Of a stretch of 64,000 nt of DNA, positions 1 through 9,100 are shown one piece after another. The stretch is from positions 7,874,001 to 7,938,000 of the forward strand of contig NZ_JANADO010000001.1 in NCBI RefSeq assembly GCF_024199845.1. Direction: 5' to 3'. The notes beneath the pieces were generated by a model, which had not been told where the DNA came from, did no database searches, and was given only the letters and a program-made list of their open reading frames with translations. How positions within the stretch are numbered: the first letter of the stretch is position 1; every line of letters begins with the position of its first letter. A program made the position numbers and the translations under genes. Source of the DNA: Bradyrhizobium sp. CCGB12 (GTDB taxonomy: Bacteria > Pseudomonadota > Alphaproteobacteria > Rhizobiales > Xanthobacteraceae).

Positions 1-14
1 TAAGGGAGGATCTC

Positions 15-389
15 ATGAAAGCAGCGCTTTTTGTCCTGTCGCTTCTTGGCCAGCCCGCGATACCGGTTTCAGATCGTGTGCCCGTCTTCAACGTGGAAGC
101 CATGTGCAGGGACGTTTCCGCTGACGACAAGGCGTCAGGGCTCGCTTTGGCGCAGGACGCCAGCGAATGCGAGCGTGACGAGGGACTTGCGCGGCAACAG
201 CTGAGCTCGGCTTGGCTGACCGTGCCGGGTCCCGCGCGCGAAAGTTGCGAAGGCGAGGCTGCGGCAGCGGGAATACAAAGCTATGTCGATCTGCTCACCT
301 GTCTGCAGATGACAGGCTGGGCGAATCCGAATCCCGCACCGGCGACCCCGCTCAGGGGAGCGAGCAAGATCCGGAACGCCAAGAATTAG
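15..389 (+). CDS. small exported hypothetical protein
   Basis: The product has 124 residues. The first 20 or so are hydrophobic and resemble a signal peptide, and four cysteines follow in the mature part, which would suit a periplasmic protein with disulfides. I do not recognise a domain. A purine-rich GGGAGG lies just before the ATG. The stop codon TAG (387-389) is the first three bases of a dispersed repeat, so the present C-terminus may have been set by arrival of that repeat. No neighbour suggests a role. Confidence 0.6.
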   Translation: MKAALFVLSLLGQPAIPVSDRVPVFNVEAMCRDVSADDKASGLALAQDASECERDEGLARQQLSSAWLTVPGPARESCEGEAAAAGIQSYVDLLTCLQMTGWANPNPAPATPLRGASKIRNAKN

Positions 390-490
390 AGCATGATCCG
401 GAAAAGTGTGAGGCGGTTTTCCGAAAAGATCATGCTCAAACAATAACCTAAAGCGCGATGACGATTCATCCTGATCTCGTCGCGCTTTAG
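387..490. repeat. Rhizobiales intergenic mosaic (RIME-like) repeat with two palindromes
   Basis: Two hairpins stand in tandem. The first has arms GAGCATGATC (389-398) and GATCATGCTC (428-437), extended inward by CGGAAAA (399-405) and TTTTCCG (417-423). The second has arms CTAAAGCGCGA (448-458) and TCGCGCTTTAG (480-490). The layout matches the dispersed intergenic element I know from many rhizobial and Bradyrhizobium genomes. It would form a strong transcript structure after the upstream gene. Confidence 0.8.
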
Positions 491-732
491 TCGCTCGAGT
501 GCGCACGCGCTCGTGCCGTCGATCGAGCGGCGGATCACCCGCTGCACTTCCGCATTCGAAGGAAACAGATCGTGGTTGATGATGCCCAGCCTTCCCGGGC
601 GGCATCGATCACGGCACACCGAGCCGCGCGATGACGGCCAGTGGCAGGTCGCGTGGTCATGGTGTCCGCGTCGTTGGCAGCGGGGTGTGCGAGCGATCCG
701 ACGAAGTTCCGGCGCCGGGGTGGCGGTTGCCA
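491..732. other. intergenic, no supported gene
   Basis: Overlapping ORFs exist on the minus strand but run through the mosaic repeat and show no family signature or ribosome binding site. I see no gene here. Confidence 0.5.
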
Positions 733-1152
733 TCAATGATGGGCCGTCACGCCCCTGACGCATTGGGTCAACAGATCAATGGTGGCGAATTGGCCGATGT
801 CACCCAGGCTGATCATGCCGACCATCCGCTTGCTCTTGTTGATCACGGGCAGCCTGCGGATTTTCAGCGTCTCCATGTGATGCACGGCTTTCGCCAGATC
901 GTCGTCTTCCCGGCAGCAATGGATGCCTTCCGTCATCACGTCCCGCGCCGTCATGCGTGCGGCGTTGAAGCTCTTGCTCGCAAGGCCTTTGCAGACGATG
1001 TCGCGATCGGTCACCATTCCGATCAGATGATCGTCTTCGCCGATCGGAATGCAGCCGACGTCGTGCCCTTGCATCAGCTTCGCGATTTCGGTGATTGGGG
1101 TGTCGGGGCTGACCCAATCAACACCCTTGTGCATCACGTCCTTGACCTTCAT
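733..1152 (-). CDS. CBS-domain protein
   Basis: This 139-residue protein is two CBS motifs and little else: the first from about residue 8 to 60 (VGCIPIGEDDHLIGMVTDRDI) and the second from about 72 to 130 (IRRLPVINKSKRMVGMISLGDI). Paired CBS motifs form a Bateman module that binds adenine nucleotides. Stand-alone ones act as energy sensors or regulate partner proteins. A GGAGG sits upstream of the ATG. The partner is not evident from the neighbours. Confidence 0.85.
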   Translation of the reverse strand: MKVKDVMHKGVDWVSPDTPITEIAKLMQGHDVGCIPIGEDDHLIGMVTDRDIVCKGLASKSFNAARMTARDVMTEGIHCCREDDDLAKAVHHMETLKIRRLPVINKSKRMVGMISLGDIGQFATIDLLTQCVRGVTAHH

Positions 1153-1266
1153 GGAGGACCTCCGTTGCGAACGCAGCCCCCGTCACGCGATTATACTACG
1201 AACCGGGCGCGACCGCAGGCGCGCCGCGATGAAGGCGTACGGGGATCATCCCGCCGCCATGTTGCG

Positions 1267-1737
1267 TCAGTCGTGCATGCTGAAGCGTCCATGCGGCGCA
1301 TTGGCCGTCAACCGCTCGAACTGCGCATGCGTCAGTTGGAGCAGCGTTTCGTGGTCGCCGGCTTCGATGTAGATCTCGGGCTGTGCCCGGATGCTGTCGT
1401 CGACGATGAGATCGAGCCCATAGCATCGGCCGACCGCCGGAACCGCTCCGTGCACGCAATCCGCGAACAGCCGGTTGATCTCGGATTCGTTGGCCATGGC
1501 GAGATCCTCGCCAAGCCTCTCCTTCAAGTCCGGCAGGTTGAGATGGTGCGATGCCGGGACGACCGCGAGCATATAGCCGCCGTCATGCCTGAGCACGACG
1601 GCCTTGGCGAGACGATCGCCCGAGACGTGGCAGGCCTGTGCTGTGCGCGTGGACGACATGGTGAGATCGTGCGGGATCTCGGCATACTGGATGTTCTCGG
1701 CAGCCAGATAGCGGTGCAGCGTGGGGGCAATGGACAT
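1267..1737 (-). CDS. YbaK/EbsC-family aminoacyl-tRNA deacylase-like protein
   Basis: Residues 1-156 fit the YbaK/ProX fold: an N-terminal segment on short-chain amino acid discrimination, the conserved region with K and V around LAKAVVLRHDGGYMLAVVPASHHLNL, then the GAVPAVG loop typical of the editing domain. Such proteins hydrolyse mischarged aminoacyl-tRNA in trans, though substrate cannot be read from sequence. An upstream ATG at 1794 exists, but the start at 1737 is chosen because CGGAGG lies just before it and homologues begin with the MSIAPTL-type segment. Confidence 0.8.
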   Translation of the reverse strand: MSIAPTLHRYLAAENIQYAEIPHDLTMSSTRTAQACHVSGDRLAKAVVLRHDGGYMLAVVPASHHLNLPDLKERLGEDLAMANESEINRLFADCVHGAVPAVGRCYGLDLIVDDSIRAQPEIYIEAGDHETLLQLTHAQFERLTANAPHGRFSMHD

Positions 1738-2208
1738 GGCGTGGCCTCCGGATGGATATGCGAGCCATCCACCGTGAGGCTGCCCCCGCCCCACGATGGG
1801 CGGCCGCGTGATTGCCGGGCTTCAGCATAGGCCTTGCGCTCGGATGCTGCAATCGGGTCGGGGTTCGGATCGCTCCGGGTGTGCCAAACACCAGCGGAAG
1901 TCGCATGTTCGACTCGCTGTTCATGCATTCGCAGCGAGGAGCTCGCTTACCGCGCTGACGTCGGCTGGTCGAACTGAAATCAATGGGTACCCGAGTAGCG
2001 AAGACCGGGACTCAGAAGTGCTGGGCGAAGAATTGGTCACGTTGTCAAAGCGCGTCCAATCTTCAAAGCTACAGGAGATCAAGCTTTGGTTGCCGACCGC
2101 GCTCGCGCGGCGCTTTCAATGCGTCTTGCTGCATTCACTTCTTCTCCGTGTGTGATACGTTGTGTAGCATCAAACTCTGCGGGGACCGAGAACTGAGCGG
2201 GGAACGCC
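1738..2208. other. intergenic, no supported gene
   Basis: This 471-bp gap separates the divergent deacylase and cyclase genes. It should hold both promoters. A plus-strand ORF of 119 codons crosses it without a ribosome binding site or recognisable family, and base composition is less G/C-biased than the flanking genes. Confidence 0.45.
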
Positions 2209-5200
2209 ATGAAAGGCGTCACCGAGTGGCTCAAGTCAATCGGTTTGTCGGAGTACGCCCAACGCTTCGGCGAAAACGGCATTGATCTCTCAGTTCTCCG
2301 CGATCTGTCGGAGGACGACCTCAAGGACCTGGGCGTCCTTTTAGGTCATCGACGTAAGCTGCGGCGCGCCATTGCGGAGCTCGAGAACGCAGCTGGACCT
2401 GAGCCCGCGAGAACGGCTACCGGATCGCAGCAAGCGAGCGAAGGCGAGCGCCGCCACCTTACAGTGATGTTTTGCGAGTTGGTTCACTCCACAGCCGTCG
2501 CAGCACGGTTGGACCCCGAGGACCTGCGACATCTGATTGGCGTGTATCACGGCCGCATTGCGGAAGTCATAGGTCACTACAACGGAACGGTTGCCCGCTA
2601 TACAAGCGACGGTGCATTAATCTATTTCGGTTTCCCACGAGCGCACGAGGATGACGCCGAACTGGCTGTACGCGCCGCACTCGCGCTCATTGACAACATC
2701 GCGAGTATCCGGGACGTCGCCGAGACGCTGCAGATTCGCATCGGCATTGCGACCGGCACCATGGTTGTCGCCGAGCTTCTGATTGAGAAGACGTTGGCAG
2801 AGCAGGAAGTTGTCGGTGAGACACCTAACCTCGCCTCGCGCCTGCAAGCGATGGCGGAGCCGGGGACCGTGTTGATCTGCGCGAGTACCCGCCGGCTCAC
2901 TGGGGGAACATTTTATTACCGTGATCTGGACCCCGTTTTGCTGAAAGGCTGGGAAAGACCGTTCCGGATTTATCAGGTGCTAGGAACGAGTGGCATAGAG
3001 AGCCGCATCGAGGCAATGCACGCTGCCAAGCTGCCGCCTCTGTTCGGGCGTGAGGAGGAAATAGAGCTGCTGTTACGCCGCTGGCGACAAGCTACCCTGG
3101 AGGGGGGACGAGTGGTCACCCTTACAGGAGAGCCGGGTATCGGCAAGTCACACATCGCGCTGGCGCTTAACGAGCGGCTCTCGAGTGAATCACACATCAC
3201 GTTGCGGTATTCTTGCTCTGAGCATCATACCCACAGCGCATTGTTTCCATTCATAAGTCAGCTCGAACGTGTTTCCGGGTTCGAGCGCGGCGACTCATCT
3301 CAGGAGAGGCGATCCAAGCTCGACGCGCTGCTCGCACAATCCACCCATCACAATCCCGAGGACCTTGCAGTTCTGGCCGATTTATTGTCGTTGCAGGTCG
3401 AGGATCACTACCGACTGCGAGACGTCACCCCACAAAAACGCAAGGAGAAAATCTTCGCGGCGTTGCTCGCTCAGCTCGATGGATTAGCGGTACAGCAGCC
3501 GATCTTTCTAGTTTTCGAGGACGTGCACTGGATCGACCCAACCTCGCTCGAGCTCCTTGCAAGAGCCGTGGAGCAAGTCCCGCGGCTCAGGGTACTGATG
3601 CTGATTACGGCTCGGCCCGAATTCACGCCCCCATGGCCGAGTTATGCGCACACCACAACCATCTCCCTCACGCGCCTTGGCCGGCGCGACGGCACGGCAT
3701 TGGTCCTGCGCGTGACAGGCGGTAGGACACTTCCCAAAGAGGTCATGAAGCACATTCTCGCACACACCGATGGGGTGCCTCTTTTCATCGAGGAACTAAC
3801 GAAGATGGTGATAGAGGGCGGGTTGTTACGAGAGGGGAGCGGCCAATACGTTCTTGACGGTCCCTTGCCTTCATTCGCGATCCCAACCACCCTGCAGGCT
3901 TCGCTGATGGCACGCCTTGATCGCCTGTCAACAGTGCGGGATGTGGCCCAGATAGGTGCCGTCGCAGGTCGCGAGTTTCATTACGAACTTGTAAATGCTG
4001 TCGCCGGGCTGCCGAAGGACAGTTTGGATGAGGCGCTCGACAAGTTGGTGCGCTCGGAACTGGTGTTCTGCCGCGGAGAAATTCCAAACGCGGTATACAC
4101 CTTCAAGCACGCGTTGGTGCGGGATGCGGCATATGCCGGGCTCCTAAAGAGTCGCCGCGCGCATCTGCATGCCGCGATGGCGAAGGGGCTTGAGCAGAAA
4201 TTCCCCGAGGTCGTGCAAGCTCAACCAGAGATTATTGCCTATCACTGTACGCAAGCGCGAGATTACGATCGGGCCATACACTACTGGTACGAAGCAGGTA
4301 AACAGTCCGCGGCTCGCTCGGCGCACAACGAAGCGATCGGCCATCTGAAACAAGGATTGAAATTGATTGCCAATATCGACGGGCCGATGCAGCGCAATAG
4401 ATTGGAGTTGCTGCTCCAAATTTTGCTCGGCAACTCCCTCCGGGCGATTAACGGCTGGAGCATCGACAGTGTGAAGCATGCGTACACGCGAGCATTCCAC
4501 TTGTGCAAAGAAAGCGGGCTTGACGAACACGTCTTTTCTGCCGTCTTTGGTCTGTGGACCTGGAATTTCGTTCGTGCGTCGCTGGGCGAAGCTCAAGCCC
4601 TTGCCGAACATCTGCTGAAGTACGCCGAGAACGTAGTCGACCCGGTTTACGATGTTCTTGCCCACCAGGCTTTCGGCTTTACCTTGTTTGCGCAAGGGAG
4701 GTTCACCGCTGCCCGCGCGGAGCTGGAACGCTGCATGAGCAGCTGCGAGGACTGCAAGGTCGCTGCATATCTTGAATTTTCCGGGCAAGATCCTCGAGTT
4801 CATGTGAGGTCATACGACGGCATGGCACATTGGGTCCTTGGTTATCCAGATCAAGCGTTGCGACTTTGTGATGAGGCTCGCCGATACGCCGATGCGTCTC
4901 AACATCCGTTCAGCGAGGCAATTGCACGAACGATAGGTCTTCGCGTTCATCAGCTTCGCGGCGATTCTGCCGTTGTTGCGAGTGAGGCTGATGCTGCTAT
5001 CGCATTCTGTGAGCAGCATGAATTTGCGCACTACCTGGCCATGGCATTGATTTTGCGCGGGTGGGCAAGTGCCGATCAAGGCGAGTTTGAGAAAGGTATC
5101 GCCGAGATTCAAGAAGGCCTGGAAAAAAAGCGGCATACCGGGGCCATATTGTTGGAGTCGTATTCCTTGGGATTGATGGCGGATTCATGCATCAAGAACA

Positions 5201-5574
5201 AACGTTACGGGCAAGCGTTCGACGCTTTGAGACAGGTGCAATCGAGGCTCGATGAAGAGAACTGCGAGCAATTCTATGCAGCGGAAATATATCGTCTGCT
5301 TGGCGAAACGTATCTTCGATCGGGCCAGGACCTGAATCAGTCGGAGCATTATCTTTGCAAAAGTCTTGAAATCGCGCGCGCTCAGAAGGCCAAATCCTTT
5401 GAGCTCAGAACTTGTCTGAGCTTGTGTGACCTGTACGAGTTGAGATCAGAGGCCGACAAGTGTCGCTCACGGCTCAACGAGATCTATCGGTTTTTCGTCG
5501 AAGGCTTTGGCACGCCCGATCTAGTGAGAGCCAAAGCGAGATTGGACGGTGGCGAACTTCACGCAAAGGGGTAG
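2209..5574 (+). CDS. SAM domain / class III cyclase / AAA ATPase / TPR signalling protein
   Basis: The 1121 residues read in order: a SAM domain (1-60, from MKGVTEWLKSIGLSEYAQRF), a class III nucleotidyl cyclase domain (about 80-255), a STAND-type ATPase with Walker A GEPGIGKS near 307 and Walker B FLVFEDVHWID near 435, and an all-helical TPR-like C-terminus (about 690-1110). In the cyclase the second metal Asp is present (SDG, about D134) and the NLASR catalytic pair is kept, but the first metal position is Glu (CELVHST, about E90) where the family usually has Asp. Activity is therefore uncertain. Codon third positions look less G/C-rich than in the glutamate dehydrogenase, which hints at horizontal origin. 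A GGGGA precedes the ATG. Confidence 0.88.
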   Translation: MKGVTEWLKSIGLSEYAQRFGENGIDLSVLRDLSEDDLKDLGVLLGHRRKLRRAIAELENAAGPEPARTATGSQQASEGERRHLTVMFCELVHSTAVAARLDPEDLRHLIGVYHGRIAEVIGHYNGTVARYTSDGALIYFGFPRAHEDDAELAVRAALALIDNIASIRDVAETLQIRIGIATGTMVVAELLIEKTLAEQEVVGETPNLASRLQAMAEPGTVLICASTRRLTGGTFYYRDLDPVLLKGWERPFRIYQVLGTSGIESRIEAMHAAKLPPLFGREEEIELLLRRWRQATLEGGRVVTLTGEPGIGKSHIALALNERLSSESHITLRYSCSEHHTHSALFPFISQLERVSGFERGDSSQERRSKLDALLAQSTHHNPEDLAVLADLLSLQVEDHYRLRDVTPQKRKEKIFAALLAQLDGLAVQQPIFLVFEDVHWIDPTSLELLARAVEQVPRLRVLMLITARPEFTPPWPSYAHTTTISLTRLGRRDGTALVLRVTGGRTLPKEVMKHILAHTDGVPLFIEELTKMVIEGGLLREGSGQYVLDGPLPSFAIPTTLQASLMARLDRLSTVRDVAQIGAVAGREFHYELVNAVAGLPKDSLDEALDKLVRSELVFCRGEIPNAVYTFKHALVRDAAYAGLLKSRRAHLHAAMAKGLEQKFPEVVQAQPEIIAYHCTQARDYDRAIHYWYEAGKQSAARSAHNEAIGHLKQGLKLIANIDGPMQRNRLELLLQILLGNSLRAINGWSIDSVKHAYTRAFHLCKESGLDEHVFSAVFGLWTWNFVRASLGEAQALAEHLLKYAENVVDPVYDVLAHQAFGFTLFAQGRFTAARAELERCMSSCEDCKVAAYLEFSGQDPRVHVRSYDGMAHWVLGYPDQALRLCDEARRYADASQHPFSEAIARTIGLRVHQLRGDSAVVASEADAAIAFCEQHEFAHYLAMALILRGWASADQGEFEKGIAEIQEGLEKKRHTGAILLESYSLGLMADSCIKNKRYGQAFDALRQVQSRLDEENCEQFYAAEIYRLLGETYLRSGQDLNQSEHYLCKSLEIARAQKAKSFELRTCLSLCDLYELRSEADKCRSRLNEIYRFFVEGFGTPDLVRAKARLDGGELHAKG

Positions 5575-5755
5575 GAAAAGCGAGCGGCGCATGATTAAGC
5601 GCGGCCGTTTCGACCAAACTGATCCGTGAAAGGCTCGACTTGCCAACTTTCCGCCCATCGGTCTGTAGCGGACGACACCCGTTGAAGGCCGTCAGTGCCG
5701 TAGTTGCCATGTCCGCTTTGGGGTCGATTGTGGTCTTTGCTGCGCTTCCCGCGTC

Positions 5756-6076
5756 TTAAGAGATTCTCGCCACGACGTTGGGCCGGTTCTGCTTGAGCCA
5801 GGCGACGGCCTCAGGTCCATCGACGACGCACTCGAAGGTTTCCCAGGCCGGGTCCTCCAGGGATTCCGATTGCAGCCGCTTCGCCGCATATTCGACGAGG
5901 TCGTGCAAGCCTTCGTATCCTCGTCGGTGCTCGAGGGACTCTGCAATCGCCGTGCTGGTCCATCCTCGTTGGGCCAAATCGATGATGCTCGGAGCATCAG
6001 CCTCGCTGAACCACGGCGTGGCATCGAACTCGATGCAGCGGACATTATCGGCGGTATGGCAAGTGGCGTGGATCAT
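5756..6076 (-). CDS. hypothetical protein, 106 aa
   Basis: The product is acidic and probably cytosolic, with no signal peptide or membrane segment. I recognise no domain. It lies 57 bp upstream-side of the glutamate dehydrogenase stop on the same strand, transcribed away from the cyclase, and its ATG is preceded by GGAGGAAT. The composition and the ribosome binding site support it as real; its function is unknown. Confidence 0.6.
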   Translation of the reverse strand: MIHATCHTADNVRCIEFDATPWFSEADAPSIIDLAQRGWTSTAIAESLEHRRGYEGLHDLVEYAAKRLQSESLEDPAWETFECVVDGPEAVAWLKQNRPNVVARIS

Positions 6077-6133
6077 TGGATTCCTCCGTCCTGCGCTAGC
6101 ATTGCACGTCTCGCATCGCTGCCTCGCATGCCC

Positions 6134-9100
6134 TCAGGTTTTGACCAGGTCCCCCAGCAGGTTCGCCGCCACCATCAGCTTGGCGAGCGTCAGGCCGCCG
6201 GCGGCAATCTCCTCGACCGCACGGCGGATGCGCGTCGCCTCGGGATGAGCAGCAAGCCAGGTCTCCGCAGCTTGCTGACCGGATTGGCCGATCGTCAGCA
6301 TATCTGCGGCCAGGCGTCTTTCGGCAGCCGCGATCAGGTCGATGGCGCGGTCGATGGCGAGGCGTTCGAAACGATCGCTGGCCGGCACGCTGCGCGCGGC
6401 GGCGGTGATGCGGTCGAGACGGAAACTGGCCTCGGCGGCAAAGAACGTCGCGGCGGCATCACCGATGCTGCGGCTGGTGCGCTCGGCGACCGTCACGATG
6501 TCGGGCGCCGAGACGAGGGCGTCGAGATCGGCCAGTTCGCCGGCGAGGCCGGACGGGACGCCGGCATCGGTCAGGTCCTGCCGGCGCTTGCTGCGCGCGG
6601 CCTGCAAGTCCGCTGGCAGGGCGTTGTCGAGAGAGGCCCTGATCTCGCGGATACCCGGGCCGAAACGTGCGATCACCGCCTCGAGGCCGTCCTTGAAATC
6701 AATATTGCGCACGTACCAGACCATGCGGGACAGTAGAAGGACTTGGACCGCCGCGTAGAGGGACAACTGCAGCTGCCCGTCGATGCAGGCGTCGAGCGCA
6801 TCGATCGCATCGTTCAGCAGCTTGAGCCCGTAGGATTCATCCACCGCCACATAGGCCATGACGATGGTGGGGATATCGGCATCGGTCTCGTCGATCAGGC
6901 GCACGATACACGCCGGGCCGCCGCGGTTGATGACCGCATTGACGAGGCTGGTCGCGATGATCTCGCGTCGGAGGCGATGAAATTCGACTGCCATCGGGAA
7001 TTTCTCCCGAACGTCGCTCGGAAAATACTGGGACAGTTCTCGGGCAAGATAGGGATCGTCCGGCATGCCGGTTTCGAGCAGATCGGCGTAGAGCGTCAGC
7101 TTGGCGTAGGCGAGCAGCACGGCAAGCTCGGGCCGTGTCAGGGTCTGCCCGCGCCTGGTCCGTTCGGCGATCGCGGCGTCGTCAGGCAGGAATTCGACGG
7201 CGCGGCTGAGCAGGCTGCGCTGCTCGAGCGACTGCATCAGGCGCATGAGGAAGCCGGTCTCGGCCATGCCCTTGCGTTCGGCGAGCGAGAGCGCCAGCGT
7301 CTGCAGATAGTTGTTGCGCAGGACCAGCGCACCGACTTCGTCGGTCATCGCGGCAAGCAGGGTGTTGCGGTCAGCCGGGCTGAGGCGTCCCTCGCGCTCG
7401 GGGCGCGCCAATGCGATCTTGATGTTGACCTCGACGTCGGAAGTATTCACGCCGGCCGAATTGTCGATGGCGTCGGTGTTGAGCTTGACGCCCTTCTGCG
7501 CCGCTTCGATGCGGCCGCGTTGGGTGACGCCGAGATTGGCGCCTTCGCCGATCACCCTGGCGCGTACGTCGCCACCCGCGATGCGGATCGGATCATTGGC
7601 GCGATCGCCGGCCTGATCGTCGCTCTCCGCCGACGATCGGACATAGGTACCGATGCCGCCGAACCACAAGAGGTCCGCGCGCGCCTTCAGGATCGCCGTC
7701 ATCACCTCGAAGGGTGTTGCCTGCGGCTTGTCGAGATCGAGCAGGGTGCGCACTTCCGGCGCGAGCGGGATCGCCTTGAGCGAGCGCGAGAACACGCCGC
7801 CGCCCTGCGAGATCAGCGATTTGTTGTAGTCCTGCCAGCTCGATCGCGGCAGGTCGAACAGGCGCTTGCGCTCAGTGAAGCTGATCGCCGGGTCGGGAGA
7901 GGGATCGATGAAGATGTCGCGGTGATCGAACGCCGCAACGAGCTTCGTCGCCGGCGAGAGCAGCATGCCGTTGCCGAAGACGTCGCCGGACATGTCGCCG
8001 ACGCCGACCACGGTGAAAGGCATGGTCTGAATGTCGGTGCCGAGCTCGCGGAAGTGGCGCTTGACCGCCTCCCAGGCACCGCGCGCCGTGATCCCCATCT
8101 TCTTGTGGTCGTAGCCCTGGCTGCCGCCGGAGGCGAAGGCATCGCCGAGCCAATGGTTCTTCTCGGCCGAGATCGCGTTGGCGACGTCGGAGAAGGTGGC
8201 GGTGCCCTTGTCGGCGGCAACGACCAGATAGGGATCGTCGCCGTCATGCCGCACGGTCAAGTCGGGCGGCACCACGATGTCGCCGTCGAGATTGTCGGTG
8301 AGTTCGAGCAGCGAGCGCACGAAGATGCGATAGGCTTCGGTGCCCTCCGCGAGCCACGCCTCGCGATCGGAGGGCGGCGGCAGGCGCTTGGGCACGAAGC
8401 CGCCCTTGGCGCCGACCGGCACGATCACCGCGTTCTTGACTTGCTGCGCTTTCACGAGGCCGAGGATCTCGGTGCGGAAATCCTGCGGCCGGTCGGACCA
8501 GCGCAAGCCACCGCGCGCAACCTTGCCGAAGCGCAGGTGAATGCCTTCGATACGTGGTGAATAGACGAAAATCTCGTAGAGCGGTCGGGGAGGGGGCAGA
8601 TCCTCGATCTGGCGCGCGTCGAACTTGAAGGAGATCACCGGGCGCGGATGTCCGTCCGGGCCGACCTGCCACAAATTGGTGCGGATGGTCGACTGCACCA
8701 GATTGGTGAAGCGGCGCAGGATGCGGTCTTCATCGAGCGAGGCGACGGATTTGAGCTGCTCCTCGATCTCGGCAAGGAGAGCTATCTCGCGCGCCGAACG
8801 CTCGCGATCGGTCAGGACGAGGCGCGGATCGCGGCGGGCCTGGAACAGCGCGACGAGGCTGGCTGTGATCGCGGCGTTCTTGCGCAAGGTCTCCCACATA
8901 TAGTCCTGGGTGAACGGTGCGCGGATCTGGTGCAGATAGCGCGACAGCGCCCGGATGGTCGAGACTTCCCGCCAGCCCAGGGCCGTGCGCAGGATCAAGG
9001 CATTGTACCCGTCGGATTCGGCGCGATCGGTGACCACCGCCATGATCGAGGCCTCCAGGCGATGGCTGAAGTCCCGGCTGATCTCGATCGGCTGGCCGTC

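Noticed and set aside
631..1830. 399-codon plus-strand ORF over the CBS and deacylase genes
   Set aside because: It crosses two well-supported genes of the other strand and has no recognisable domain.
1861..1886. tRNA-like 3' end (GGGGTTCGGATC...GTGTGCCA)
   Set aside because: No matching acceptor 5' half, D arm or anticodon arm can be folded upstream.
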